Shown: in pieces, positions 21,358 through 31,059 of the stretch | Numbering within the stretch: position 1 is the stretch's first letter | How the letters are laid out: each line of letters begins with the position of its first letter | Source of the DNA: Leucobacter sp. OLIS6 | GTDB lineage: Bacteria; Actinomycetota; Actinomycetes; Actinomycetales; Microbacteriaceae | Direction: 5' to 3' | NCBI RefSeq assembly: GCF_002752355.1 | Contig: NZ_MRAV01000016.1 | Span: forward strand, 44,891 to 108,890 | DNA: 64,000 nt | Position numbers and translations under genes: made by a program | The notes under the pieces: generated by a model | The model's database searches: none | Told to the model about the DNA's origin: nothing | What the model saw: only the letters and a program-made list of their open reading frames with translations

Positions 21358-24300
21358 TCAGTCGACGGCGAGGCGCCGTCTGCGGGTGGTGCGGATCACG
21401 AGGAACGCGGTGACCGCGATCAGCAGGCCTCCGCCGATCGAGAACACGAGGGTTCCGATCCCGCCGGTCAGCGGGAGCACGGGCACGTCGATCTGTCGGT
21501 TCTCGATCTGGCCGACCGCCACGGCGGTGGCGCCTGAGACGGTCACCTTCACGGGCGCGGTGAGCTTCACGAATCCGGCCGGTGCGCGGGTCTCGATCAG
21601 GTGGTAGTCGCCCACCGGGACCTGTCGGAGCAGGAACTTCCCGGCCGCGGGATCGGTGTCGGGGCCCAGGCATCCGGCCACGTTCTGCTGCACGCAGTCG
21701 GTGACGTGGACGACGGTGCCGCCGGGGATCGGCGCGCCGTTCCCGTCGACGGGGACGAGGTCCCACTCCGATCCCGCCAGCCGCTGGTGCTGCGGGTCGA
21801 CCTTCTCCCAGCTCACGTCGACGCCCGGCTTCGCGTTCTTCACGTCGCCGATCCGATAGGTCCAACTGGCTGCGTCGAGAGCGCCCGGCCCGATCACGAC
21901 GCGCACCGGGTCCGCGGGGAGCACGTAGCCCGCCGGGGCCTTCGTCTCGCGCAGGTCGTAGCTGCCCCACGGCACCCCGACGACGCGGAACTTGCCCGGC
22001 GCAGGATCCTGATCGGGTCCGGTGCAGGGCGCCCGGGTGCAATCGACGATGGTCCTCGGCCAGGTGCCCGCAGGCGCGGGAGCACCGGCGACGACGACCG
22101 GGCTCAGGGTCCACTCGGAGCCTGCGAGGAGCTTGCTCGAATCGAGACCGTCGACCTTGTTCCAGGCCAGATCGGGCGCGAGCTGCAGGCCGACCTTCGG
22201 TGCCTCGTTCGGCAGCATCGGGATCCCGCTCGAGTTGCGGTTTCCCGCGATCGCCACGTTGTTCCAGGCGATGCCGGTCAGGTCGCCGCCGTTCCCGGCG
22301 CGGGCCGGGAAGGTCGCGGTGTAGGCGTCGAGCGGCTTCCAGACGCGCGAGCCGAAGTCGATCCGGATCCCGGTGACCTTCGCCCAGCCGGTGCCGATCG
22401 CCGCTGCGGCGACCCAGGTGTCGTCGCAGCCGGCCGGCGCGGAGCTCCGCGTCCCTCCGCCCGCGCCCGCGAGCTCGCCGCGGCACGGGTTCGGCGCGGT
22501 CGAGTAGAGCACCGTGGTCCCCGCGGGGAGGCCCGTCACCGGTCCGGTCATGAACACGTCGAACGCGGATCCTCGGACGTCCGCACCGGGACGCACGCCG
22601 TGGTCGCCGGTGCGGGGCAGGAGGTCGTAGACCACCACGTCGCGCATGTCGACGTTGCCGGTGTTCGAGACGGGGATCCGGTAGCTCGCGGCGCCCGCGC
22701 GATCGGTCGAACCGATCCCGGGCGACGGCACGTAGTCCGCGTCGTAGGCCCCCTTGACCTGCTTCTGCGATCCCATGCCGGGGCCCTCGACCACGGTGTA
22801 GGGCTTCTGCGTGCGGCACCCGGTGTCGGCCTCTGGCCCCTGCACGGCGTTGCTGAAGCTCAGGTCGCCCCAGCTCTTGACCGGGTCGGAGACCTTGGGG
22901 TCGGCGTACGCCCCGGGGTAGGAGCAGTCGAGGTAGCCGGTCGCGGCCTCCTTCGCCTGCACGAGGCTGTAGTTCTGGTACGTCGCCGCAGGAGTGCCCT
23001 CCTTGACACGGACGTCGAAACCGACGGTCAGTTTCTCCGACTGACCCGTGGCGGGGTCCCAGATGAAGAGCCCGCTGCCGTCGGCGGCGTTCGGGAAGTC
23101 GACGACGATCTTCGTGCGCGTCTTGCCGTCGATCACGACCTCGCTGACCGTGACCCGAGGTGCCCCGAGCTTCGCGATCACCGCCGAGGCGGGGCGGTCG
23201 GGGTTGCCCTCCAGCCCCAGGTACACGGGGTTTGCGGGGTCTTTCGGGTCGTAGACCAGGTTCTCGGGAAGGATGTCGGTGATGGTCGGCGTGAAGCGAG
23301 CTGCCTGCATGGTCGTGTCGTCGCCCCCTCCCCATGAAGAGCGCCGTGTCTGGATCTCGACGCGCAGCCGGTCGCCGGGCTGGGCGCTGGCCTGCGCCTG
23401 CTTCTGGGCGACGGTGGTCGCGGTGCTCGGGTTGTACACCCGCTTCTCGGAGTAGATCGAGACGGGGTCGCGCGCGATGCGGTTGTACCCGCAGCGCCCC
23501 TCCTGGTTCGAATCGACCAGGCGACCGTTGGTGGTCATGCTGCCGCCGTTCCACGTGATCGTGTTGTCGGCGGTGCAGTTCTCCACCGTGACCCACAGCG
23601 GGTGCTCGGAGGACGGTGTCACGCCGCGCACCGGAGTGGGCTGCGCCGTTCCGGTGGTCAGGAAGTGCGGCTGATAGGTCCCGGCGGCCACCGCCGCGGA
23701 GTTGTCGATGGGGATGTCGCGGCTGATGCTGCCGAACAGCAGCAGCTTGCCCTTCGTCCCGCCCTTCATCCGGTTCTTATCGAGCCAGAACTTGGTGATC
23801 CACTCGCCCGCACCCATCGGGATCGTGTTCCCCCTCGAGACTCCGTTGCAGAATCGGACCGTGCTGTCGCCCGCGGTGAACCCCTCGGGGATCGTGCAGG
23901 CGCCCGTTCGCCCCTGGTTGGTGATCCAGTGCACTGTGAGTTCCGACATGGCGCCGTTCGCGCCGAACGAGATGTCGCGGTACGCCGGCTTCGCACAGGT
24001 GGTCGCGTTCGGGTCGGACGGGGAGGTCCAGCCGCACGGCAGCACGTCGGTCATCGACCAGGACCCGACGGCGTTGCCGGTTCCGGTGACGCTGAAGCTG
24101 TGCAGGTAGCCGCGCACCCAGTCCCCCTGCGCGGACTTCTCCCCGCGGGTCCACTGCCGCGACGGTCCGTTCGATGCCGCGTAGGAGATCCCCTTCTGCA
24201 CCGTGAACTTCCCGTCGACCCCGATCCGCAGGTAGTGCTCCGCCTTGGCGCTGTCCGACAGAGTGGTGCCGGGCCGCAGCCAGGGCTGCGCCGTCGCGGA

Positions 24301-25260
24301 CACGGTGTTCGTCTGCAGCAGGTGCTGGTTCGCCGCATTGGTGAACGCGCTCGCGGGGAAGTTCACCGTGACGAGCAGATCATTCGCGAAGGTGCTCGCA
24401 TCGCAGGAAGCGACACCGTTCGCATCCACCTTCGCCGAGTCGCCGAGGTTCCAGGTGACCGTATGGTTCTGGGCGTTGTAGACGCCGTTCATCGTCGCAC
24501 TCTTGAACACGGTGCCCGGGGGCAGCTGATCCACGATCACGAGGTTCTTCATCGCCCACAGCCCCGGCGCTTTGCAGAACGAATCGTTGCCGTAGTACAG
24601 GTGGCTGCCGCTCGCCGTGAACTGGCTCGGGTAGCCGGACTCGATCAGGTAGGTCACGTCGCCGTCGACGTAGGGATCCTCGGAAGGCGAATACTTGGTC
24701 TTGCGGATCTTGAGCCCGAGCTCGGCCGTGATCGTGGCGGGCACGGACGTGGCCGAGGCCGTTCCGAGGCTCGAGGTGAAGGTCGCCGAGGGCGTCACCG
24801 TCGTCCCGTCGGGAGTCACCCAGTTCTGCGACTTCAGCATGAAGGTGACGGTGCCCGCGTTCGAACCGGTCATGGTCGGCGGCAGGCTCCACACGATCTT
24901 GCGATTCGCGCCGGTCCCCTGCACGCTGACCGGGTAGCTCGTGCCGCCGATCGTCACCGCGGTGAAGCTCTCGACGCTCAGCGAGACCCCGTCGGGCTGG
25001 CCGTCGGGAACGGGCACCACGATCTGCCCGTTCGCGCAGGTCGGCGAGTTCGTGCTGCCGCACTCCCACTGCACCTCGAACGAGATGTTCTCGCCGGATT
25101 TCACCTGGGTGTCGAGCGGCCGGATGGCCACGGACATGTCGTTGCCCGCGGCCGATGCGGGCAGCGTCACCCCCATGAGCACGACGAGCGCCGCGGCACC
25201 CGCCGCGACGAACGCGCGCACGGGCCTGGCCACCTCACGGAAACGCCACCGAGATCTCAT
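21358..25260 (-). CDS. large LPLTG surface protein with SpaA/CnaB domains, probable pilus tip adhesin
   Basis: A 1300-residue secreted protein with a signal peptide (hydrophobic run FVAAGAAALVVLMGVTLPA). A long N-terminal beta-rich region has paired domains of the DUF11/adhesin type. At the C-terminus are two SpaA/CnaB-like domains with E-boxes (DLRETKAPAGYVLP near 1103, LIETRAPAGFVKL near 1225), then LPLTG (1262-1266), a membrane segment and RTTRRRRLAVD. It starts with GGAGGAAGT before the ATG. It lies 76 bp upstream of the major pilin in the same operon. Its size and position fit a tip adhesin; the ligand is unknown. Confidence 0.87.
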   Translation of the reverse strand: MRSRWRFREVARPVRAFVAAGAAALVVLMGVTLPASAAGNDMSVAIRPLDTQVKSGENISFEVQWECGSTNSPTCANGQIVVPVPDGQPDGVSLSVESFTAVTIGGTSYPVSVQGTGANRKIVWSLPPTMTGSNAGTVTFMLKSQNWVTPDGTTVTPSATFTSSLGTASATSVPATITAELGLKIRKTKYSPSEDPYVDGDVTYLIESGYPSQFTASGSHLYYGNDSFCKAPGLWAMKNLVIVDQLPPGTVFKSATMNGVYNAQNHTVTWNLGDSAKVDANGVASCDASTFANDLLVTVNFPASAFTNAANQHLLQTNTVSATAQPWLRPGTTLSDSAKAEHYLRIGVDGKFTVQKGISYAASNGPSRQWTRGEKSAQGDWVRGYLHSFSVTGTGNAVGSWSMTDVLPCGWTSPSDPNATTCAKPAYRDISFGANGAMSELTVHWITNQGRTGACTIPEGFTAGDSTVRFCNGVSRGNTIPMGAGEWITKFWLDKNRMKGGTKGKLLLFGSISRDIPIDNSAAVAAGTYQPHFLTTGTAQPTPVRGVTPSSEHPLWVTVENCTADNTITWNGGSMTTNGRLVDSNQEGRCGYNRIARDPVSIYSEKRVYNPSTATTVAQKQAQASAQPGDRLRVEIQTRRSSWGGGDDTTMQAARFTPTITDILPENLVYDPKDPANPVYLGLEGNPDRPASAVIAKLGAPRVTVSEVVIDGKTRTKIVVDFPNAADGSGLFIWDPATGQSEKLTVGFDVRVKEGTPAATYQNYSLVQAKEAATGYLDCSYPGAYADPKVSDPVKSWGDLSFSNAVQGPEADTGCRTQKPYTVVEGPGMGSQKQVKGAYDADYVPSPGIGSTDRAGAASYRIPVSNTGNVDMRDVVVYDLLPRTGDHGVRPGADVRGSAFDVFMTGPVTGLPAGTTVLYSTAPNPCRGELAGAGGGTRSSAPAGCDDTWVAAAAIGTGWAKVTGIRIDFGSRVWKPLDAYTATFPARAGNGGDLTGIAWNNVAIAGNRNSSGIPMLPNEAPKVGLQLAPDLAWNKVDGLDSSKLLAGSEWTLSPVVVAGAPAPAGTWPRTIVDCTRAPCTGPDQDPAPGKFRVVGVPWGSYDLRETKAPAGYVLPADPVRVVIGPGALDAASWTYRIGDVKNAKPGVDVSWEKVDPQHQRLAGSEWDLVPVDGNGAPIPGGTVVHVTDCVQQNVAGCLGPDTDPAAGKFLLRQVPVGDYHLIETRAPAGFVKLTAPVKVTVSGATAVAVGQIENRQIDVPVLPLTGGIGTLVFSIGGGLLIAVTAFLVIRTTRRRRLAVD

Positions 25261-25393
25261 ACTTCCTCCGCTGATCGAGTTCTTCGGGAGGTCCCCCTCC
25301 GCAGCAATCGATGCTGCGGCCGTCCCCCGCAGAGTCAGAGTCGGTTCCCGGGGAATGTGACGCGGTTGCGGAAAAGTTTTCGCTACACGCTGC

Positions 25394-25399
25394 TACGCT
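25394..25399 (+). promoter_or_regulatory. -10 box TACGCT, leaderless sigma-factor transcript
   Basis: TACGCT is 7 nt before the ATG at 25407 with no ribosome-binding site. It lies in the 146-bp region shared with the divergent pilus operon. Confidence 0.5.
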
Positions 25400-25406
25400 T
25401 CTGGGC

Positions 25407-26615
25407 ATGCAGGCTCCGGACGAGGCGCACGGCCCAGGTCCGGGCCCGAACGAGGCGTCCGATTCCGAGCTCTGCGACCTGATCCGAGCCGGCAGCGCCT
25501 GGCCGCTCGAGACGCTCTGGCGCCGGCATCACGGGCTCGTGCTCGGCTGGGCCGCGCGCAAGGACCCCGCGGTCGCTGAGGACGCCGTCGCCGAGGCGTT
25601 CGATGCCGTGTTCCAGGCGCTGCTCGCCGGGGGCGGCCCGCGGGAATCGTTCCGCGCCTACCTCTTCCGCACCGTGCAGACCCGTCTCGGGCAGCACTGG
25701 GAGTCGCGCAAGCGCGGCGCCCCGCTCGAGGATCTGCCGCTCGAGGGAGCCGCGCTCGAGACGCACGACGATTCGCTCGAATCGGCGGAGCAGCGGGCCG
25801 CAGCCGCAGCGGCGCTGGAGGATCTGCCACCGCGCTGGCAGCAGATCGTGCTCGCCGTCGACGTCGAGGGCCGATCCGTGCAGGAGGTGGCCGGCGAGCT
25901 GGAGCTCTCCCCGAACTCGGCCTCGGTGCTGCTCAAACGCGCCCGCGACGGCCTGCGCAAGGGCTGGGTCGAGCGCATGCACCCGACCCGGAACCTGCCG
26001 GAGGACTGCGCGACGAGCGTGGGGCGGTTCAAGGATCTGCGCTGGGGCAAGAAGAACACCCGGCGCCGCGCGGAGGCGCAGGCCCACCTCGACGGCTGCG
26101 CGGACTGCCGCAGGCGATGGGTGCTGTTCGGGGAGCAGGCGGGCGCGATCGGGCTCTCCCTCGCGGGGATCCTCGCGCTCACCCGCGACTGGCGCAGGCG
26201 CACCGCGACCGGGACCCTCGCGGCGCTCTCCGCCGCAGGTGTCGTGCTCGCCACCGCGGGCACGATCGGCGGCCTCGCGATGCCGGGTTCGATCCCGGCC
26301 GAGCCGCACGCACCCGCGTCGAGCACGAGCGGCGTCGACCGGTCCGCGGGGGGCGCCCCGGATCGGGCACCGGCCCCCGTGCGCGATGCGCATCGTGCCG
26401 GTCGCACCGCGTCCGGCACCGGGACCGGAGGCGGGTCCGACAACCGCGTCCCCGAGTCCCCGCAGTCGCCGGAGCGCCCTCCGACCGCGCCCGGACCCGA
26501 ACCTTCACCGACCCCGAGCCCGACGCCGACGCCGGGCACCGACCCGCCGGCTCTCTACTTCGGCGACTGGACCGGGTGGTGCGAGCGCTCGCAGACGTTC
26601 TCCGCGGACTGCTGA
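25407..26615 (+). CDS. ECF-type sigma factor fused to a zinc anti-sigma motif, membrane segment and Pro-rich tail
   Basis: A 402-residue protein. Residues ~15-95 are sigma region 2 (SELCDLIRAGSAWPLETLW, AYLFRTVQTRLGQHW) and ~130-185 sigma region 4 (LPPRWQQIVLAVDVEGRSV, LSPNSASVLLKRARDGL). A HxxxCxxC zinc anti-sigma-like motif follows (AHLDGCADCRRRW), then hydrophobic segments (LAALSAAGVVLATAGTIGG) and an outer Ser/Thr/Pro-rich tail ending in GWCERSQTFSADC. One polypeptide thus combines promoter recognition, a restraint and a membrane sensor. Actinobacterial ECF groups with C-terminal membrane extensions are known; the pilus-linked version is the point of interest. It is divergent from the pilus operon, its likely target (inference). 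Confidence 0.82.
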   Translation: MQAPDEAHGPGPGPNEASDSELCDLIRAGSAWPLETLWRRHHGLVLGWAARKDPAVAEDAVAEAFDAVFQALLAGGGPRESFRAYLFRTVQTRLGQHWESRKRGAPLEDLPLEGAALETHDDSLESAEQRAAAAAALEDLPPRWQQIVLAVDVEGRSVQEVAGELELSPNSASVLLKRARDGLRKGWVERMHPTRNLPEDCATSVGRFKDLRWGKKNTRRRAEAQAHLDGCADCRRRWVLFGEQAGAIGLSLAGILALTRDWRRRTATGTLAALSAAGVVLATAGTIGGLAMPGSIPAEPHAPASSTSGVDRSAGGAPDRAPAPVRDAHRAGRTASGTGTGGGSDNRVPESPQSPERPPTAPGPEPSPTPSPTPTPGTDPPALYFGDWTGWCERSQTFSADC

Positions 26616-28631
26616 TCAGGCTCGCGAACGCCGGCCTCCCTGCCGGGCCGTACCGACGACCCAGGCGCCCCCGAGCAGCAGGATCACCGCCGCCCAGACG
26701 GTCGTGCTCCGGCTCGGGGCATCGGATCCGGTCGCGCTGAGTTCGGCGGGCCAGCTCCCGTTTCCGGTGCCGCTCGCCCCCTCGGCGGCGCCGGTCGCCG
26801 GCCCCACCTCGATCGCCGTGCCGTCGGAACCGCGATCCCCATCGCCCGCCGCCGCAGTACCCGGTGCCGCCGTACGCGGCGGAGCGCCGCCCGCGGAGGC
26901 ACCGCCCGCGCCTGCGGATCCGCCGCCGGAGCCGCCCTTCGCGGATCCGGTGGACCCGGCAGCCGTGCCCGTCCCGGCCGAGGTGCCCGAGCCGGCAGCG
27001 GCCCCGTTCCCCGTGCGGTCGTCGGGCATGATCACGAACGGCGGCGGCGGGTCGAGCGGATCGATGTTGCCGACGGGATCCGGCTGGGGTCCGGCCAGTC
27101 CCCCGGCGTTCGGGAGCACCCCCTGCCCCGAGAGGTGCAGCGGCTTGCTCTGCACCCGCGTCCTCGCCCCGTCGATTTCCGCGGTGACCGTCGTCGATAT
27201 CTCGGCGATACCGCCGATCATCAGGTCGTCGACGCGTCCGTCGAATCGGACCGTGCGCAGCTCGCCCGGCGGCAACGGCTCGTCGATCACCTGAGGTTTC
27301 CACGGCGCGGAGTCGATGGACACGCGGATCCCGCTGAGCGGCGACGCACTGCGGTTACGCACCAGGACGAACACCTGGACGGGCTTGTCGACGGTCACTC
27401 TCCCCTCGCGCCGCGCATCGACGACACGAGCCTTTACATCGGTGTCGATCAGCACGGGAGTCGGCTTCAAAGCCGGGAACGACTCCGGCGCCGCCACGGG
27501 ACTGGGATCGGACTCGTTCCCCTGCACGACGGCGACCCACTTCGGCGCGTACTGCGCTCCCGCGCTGACCATGCTCAGCGAGAAACCATGCCGGCGTTCT
27601 TCGCCCGGTCGGAGGGTGCCGCCTGCGCACAGGAACCGCCCCGCCGATCGCACGCACTCCGCAGGCGAGTCGACGGCTCGACTGTCCGGGCCCTCCGGCC
27701 CGAACTCGAGTTGGTATCCGGACGACGCGGTCGCGCCGTCGTTGCGCACCACAGGCGCGAGCTCCATCGGCGTTCGCGGCCCGCCCCAGCTCGCCTCGAA
27801 GCGCACGCTCAGGTGCACGGGCGCCGCCGGGATCAGGGCCGCGTCCAGGTTGTTGGACGCCGGGCTGTCGGCGTAGCCGACGAGCTCGGCCTTCGCGGGG
27901 TCCTCCGTCGCCAGACGCAGCTGCACCGCGCCTCCGCTGTTCGCCAGGAAGCCGAGGTTGCCGTTGCCGTAGGTCCACGCTCCGCCGAACGATCCGCCGC
28001 CGAAACGGGTCCCGTCGACGCCGGGCACGGGGGCCTCCTGGAGCCGGCCGTCGAGCGCGAGCCGCGTGAGCACCGCGCGCCGATCCACGATGCGCAAGCC
28101 CCAGAAGTACCCCCGACTCCAGGCGAAGTCGACCGGGACGAAGGAGCCCGTCATCGACACCCTGCCCCGTTCCCGGGTCGCGACATCGACCCAGGCCAGC
28201 TGCTTCGATCCCCGCGGGACGTAGTACATGCGATCCGGATGCTCGGAGTCGGCGAAGGCCCCGACCACGCTGGCCGCGCCGAGCCGCATCACGGTCCGCG
28301 TCGTCCCGTCACCGAGCACGCGGATCAGATCGCCGCTCGCGTCCTCGATCGCGTAGAGCGCACCGTCGGCCAGGTGCGCGGCGAGCGCGTTGTAGGAGCG
28401 GCCCGTCGGCGCGCCGACCGGGTCGAACGCGATCCCGCCGTCGCTCCGCTGGCTGCCCCGCATCAACTGCGTCGGGGATCCGAGCGCCAGGTAGAGCCCC
28501 GGCTCGTGCGATTCCGGCGAATCGGCCTCGGCCGAACCCGCCGGCGCGACGAGCAGCGTCGCCACGATCAGCGCACCGCACGCGAGGGCCAGAACGGCCC
28601 GCGCGACGGCACGCACCCCCTTGAAGCGCAT
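26616..28631 (-). CDS. secreted surface protein with C-terminal LSATG sorting-like signal
   Basis: A 671-residue exported protein of unknown role. A signal peptide (AVLALACGALIVATLLVAPAG) is followed by a probable beta-propeller-like region (~45-270, with repeats such as LYAIEDASGDLIRVLGDG) and two Ig-like/CARDB-type segments (APVHLSVRFEASW, VRNRSASPLSGIRVSIDSAP). Then comes a Gly/Ala/Ser/Thr-rich stalk (~545-620), and a C-terminal ELSATGSD motif, membrane helix and RQGGRRSRA tail. LSATG departs from LPxTG and recalls class E (LAxTG) signals. It is convergent with the sigma-fusion gene without a gap. It is a candidate pilus-locus partner or sensor ligand. Confidence 0.7.
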   Translation of the reverse strand: MRFKGVRAVARAVLALACGALIVATLLVAPAGSAEADSPESHEPGLYLALGSPTQLMRGSQRSDGGIAFDPVGAPTGRSYNALAAHLADGALYAIEDASGDLIRVLGDGTTRTVMRLGAASVVGAFADSEHPDRMYYVPRGSKQLAWVDVATRERGRVSMTGSFVPVDFAWSRGYFWGLRIVDRRAVLTRLALDGRLQEAPVPGVDGTRFGGGSFGGAWTYGNGNLGFLANSGGAVQLRLATEDPAKAELVGYADSPASNNLDAALIPAAPVHLSVRFEASWGGPRTPMELAPVVRNDGATASSGYQLEFGPEGPDSRAVDSPAECVRSAGRFLCAGGTLRPGEERRHGFSLSMVSAGAQYAPKWVAVVQGNESDPSPVAAPESFPALKPTPVLIDTDVKARVVDARREGRVTVDKPVQVFVLVRNRSASPLSGIRVSIDSAPWKPQVIDEPLPPGELRTVRFDGRVDDLMIGGIAEISTTVTAEIDGARTRVQSKPLHLSGQGVLPNAGGLAGPQPDPVGNIDPLDPPPPFVIMPDDRTGNGAAAGSGTSAGTGTAAGSTGSAKGGSGGGSAGAGGASAGGAPPRTAAPGTAAAGDGDRGSDGTAIEVGPATGAAEGASGTGNGSWPAELSATGSDAPSRSTTVWAAVILLLGGAWVVGTARQGGRRSRA

Positions 28632-28740
28632 GCGCGTGTACCCCTGTTTCTCGCGGCGGGTTTCCCCCGAAACGACCGGCCGCGCATCACTTACGCTACT
28701 GAGTGTTGCATATTCATCGGATTCCCACCAAGCACCGGTC

Positions 28741-28746
28741 TAGGGT
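28741..28746 (+). promoter_or_regulatory. -10 box TAGGGT, leaderless TetR gene
   Basis: TAGGGT ends 6 nt before ATG 28753, in the same geometry as the PAP2 gene at 9053. Confidence 0.55.
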
Positions 28747-28752
28747 GTGTGC

Positions 28753-29358
28753 ATGAACCAGGGCCGACCGCGCGATACCGATATCACCGAACGAGTGCTC
28801 GAACTCGCCCGCGCGCAGCTGCTCGACGGCGGCCTCGCGGCGCTCAACTACGACGCGCTGGCGATCGGTGCCGGTACGAGCCGCACCGCGATCTACCGGC
28901 GCTGGCCGAACCGCACCGACCTCGCCCGCGACGTGGTCGAAGCCTCGACCCTTCCGTGGGTCAGGCCCGAGACCGGATCCGTCGTCGAGGACCTCGTGCA
29001 GCACTCCATGCAGAACGTGCTCAACCAGCAGATGGTGCTCCGCGGCCGCGACGCCTCATCGCTGTGGCTCACGATCCTGAGCCCCGAGATCCTCGACCAC
29101 TTCATGGAGCGCATCGGCCGCCGCCGCAGGGATCTCGGCCGCGAGATCATCGCGGCGGGCATCTCGCGCGAGGAGCTCCCCGCCGATACCGACGAGGAGC
29201 TCCTGCTCGATACGCTCGCGGGGCTCGCGCTCTTCCGCAGCGTCGTCGCCCGAAGCCCGGCGGCCGAGCACGAGATACGCACCGTCGTGCGATCCCTGTG
29301 CGAGACTCCGCCCCGTCGGGGTGCGGCGCACCCCGACGGGACGGCGAGGACTACCTGA
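28753..29358 (+). CDS. TetR-family transcriptional regulator
   Basis: A 201-residue regulator with an N-terminal TetR helix-turn-helix (VLELARAQLLDGGLAALNYD, then GTSRTAIYRRWPNRTDLARD) and a helical C-terminal ligand domain of the TetR_C type. I start at ATG 28753, since the ORF could extend by two codons only. It converges on the permease gene with an 8-bp overlap. Its target is unknown; the divergent LSATG surface gene or the permease are candidates. Confidence 0.88.
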   Translation: MNQGRPRDTDITERVLELARAQLLDGGLAALNYDALAIGAGTSRTAIYRRWPNRTDLARDVVEASTLPWVRPETGSVVEDLVQHSMQNVLNQQMVLRGRDASSLWLTILSPEILDHFMERIGRRRRDLGREIIAAGISREELPADTDEELLLDTLAGLALFRSVVARSPAAEHEIRTVVRSLCETPPRRGAAHPDGTARTT

Positions 29359-30904
29359 CGGGGTCGTCGATCCCGTCCTGGGCCAGCAGTTCTTCTTCGA
29401 CCTCGCCGCCGTAGCCCTCGGACTGCGGGTCCCCGTGCAGGCCGCCCGAGACCGCGTATTCCTCCTCCGGCGAGAGGATCAGGCGGTGCCGGGTGTAGAC
29501 GCCGAAGACGATGAGCCCGATCGCATAGACGACCGCGATCGCGACGATCGCCGGGCGGAACGTTTCGTTCAGCAGGAAGCCGAGGAAGATCAGCGCCGAG
29601 ATCACGGCGGCGGCGCCGGCCCCGAAGACGCCCCACGGGCTCAGGTAGGGTCGCTTCGCGTTCGGGTACTTCCTGCGCAGGATGATGAACGACAGCATCT
29701 GCATGAAGTACGCGACCACCGCGCCCCACACCGCGATGTTCAGCACGACCGCGCCGCCGACGCCGCTGCCGCCGCCCGTCAGGTCGACGACGACGAGCGC
29801 CGCGAAGCCGATGAGCGCGCCCGCGATGAGCGCCACCCACGGGGTCTGGCGCTTGCCCGTGAGCGAGAGGAACTTCGGGTAGTACCCGGCCCGCGAGAGG
29901 GAGTAGAGGTTGCGTCCGTAGGCGAACATGATGCCCTGGAGCGAGGCCAGCAGGCCGAACAGCGCGAAGAGCGCGAGCAGGCCGGCGACCCAGGCGAGGT
30001 CGTCGCCGAGGATCTTGCGGAAGCCGTCGAGCAGCGGCTCGCCCGCCTTACCGGTGTCCTTGGCTCCGAGCACCGCGGTGTTGAGGAACAGCACGAGCAG
30101 GCCGGTCACGATGAGGGTGCCTCGCGCCCAGAGGCCGGCGCGCGGGATGTCGCGGACCGGGTTGTGCGATTCCTCGGCCGCGAGCGGCAGCTCCTCGATG
30201 CCGAGGAACAGCCACATGGCGAACGGCAGCGCGAAGAGGATCGGGAGCACGCCGTGCGGCAGGAACTCGCTCTGCCCCGGATCGGGCGCGATGTTGAAGA
30301 GGCTGCCCCAGTCGGCCGAGCCGCTGAAGAGCGCCATCGCGCCGAACAGCACCAGCACGCCGATCGAGATGAACGACACGACGATTGCGAACTTCAGCGA
30401 GATGGAGGCGCCCGCCGTGTTGAGCCCGACGAAGGCTGCGTAGAGGATGATCCACCACACCCAGGTCGGCAGGGAGAAACCCATCAGCCCCTCGGTGACG
30501 CCGTTCGCGTAGCCCGCCGAGAAGTAGACGATCACCGCGGTGGTCGCGACGTACTCTATGGACTCCGCGAGCCCGGTGACGAAGCCGCCCCAGGGTCCCA
30601 TCGCCGCTCGCCCGAACGAGTAGGCGCCGCCCGTGTGCGGCATCGCGGCCGCCATCTCGCCGATCGAGAAGACGAGCCCGTAGTACATGACGACGAGGAT
30701 CGCGAAGGCGATCATCATGCCGCCGAAGCCCGCCGCCTCGATCCCGAAATTCCAGCCCGAGAAGTTGCCCGAGATCACCGCGCCGACCGCGAGGCCCCAG
30801 AGCCCCCAGACGCCGGCGGAGCGCTTGAGCTGGCGCTTCTCGAAGTACCCTGCCTCCGCCGTGGTGTACGTCACCCCGGAGACCTTCAGCGTGTCCTTGG
30901 CCAT
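29351..30904 (-). CDS. APC-family amino acid/amine permease
   Basis: A 517-residue transporter with about 12 membrane segments, of the APC superfamily and close to ethanolamine/amino-acid permeases. The ATG at 30904 follows AAAGGGG; upstream in-frame codons lack a ribosome site. Features include AVGAVISGNFSGWNFGIEAA in the first helix (the substrate-binding glycine-rich loop), the MAAAMPHTGGAYSFGR segment, and LFLGIEELPLAAEESHNPVR. It is divergent from the gamma-glutamylation cluster with likely shared operators, so it probably imports the amine that the cluster degrades. Confidence 0.85.
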   Translation of the reverse strand: MAKDTLKVSGVTYTTAEAGYFEKRQLKRSAGVWGLWGLAVGAVISGNFSGWNFGIEAAGFGGMMIAFAILVVMYYGLVFSIGEMAAAMPHTGGAYSFGRAAMGPWGGFVTGLAESIEYVATTAVIVYFSAGYANGVTEGLMGFSLPTWVWWIILYAAFVGLNTAGASISLKFAIVVSFISIGVLVLFGAMALFSGSADWGSLFNIAPDPGQSEFLPHGVLPILFALPFAMWLFLGIEELPLAAEESHNPVRDIPRAGLWARGTLIVTGLLVLFLNTAVLGAKDTGKAGEPLLDGFRKILGDDLAWVAGLLALFALFGLLASLQGIMFAYGRNLYSLSRAGYYPKFLSLTGKRQTPWVALIAGALIGFAALVVVDLTGGGSGVGGAVVLNIAVWGAVVAYFMQMLSFIILRRKYPNAKRPYLSPWGVFGAGAAAVISALIFLGFLLNETFRPAIVAIAVVYAIGLIVFGVYTRHRLILSPEEEYAVSGGLHGDPQSEGYGGEVEEELLAQDGIDDPVR

Positions 30905-30971
30905 GCCGGCCCCTTTCACTTCGTTGTGAACGGTCCGCCCAGAAGCTGCATCTTTGCGGCGCGTCATGATG

Positions 30972-30999
30972 ACTATAACCACCTATTGGTACTTCACAA
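30972..30999 (-). promoter_or_regulatory. permease promoter with an embedded operator
   Basis: On the minus strand TTGTGA (30994-30999) and TATAGT (30972-30977) are 16 bp apart. The spacer carries an ACCA/TGGT inverted repeat (30978-30990). A repressor bound there would block the polymerase. Confidence 0.6.
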
Positions 31000-31059
31000 C
31001 AACCTTTTCGTACGCCTTTTCAGATCGGATCCGGCACGGAACGAGCCCCGCCATGATGT

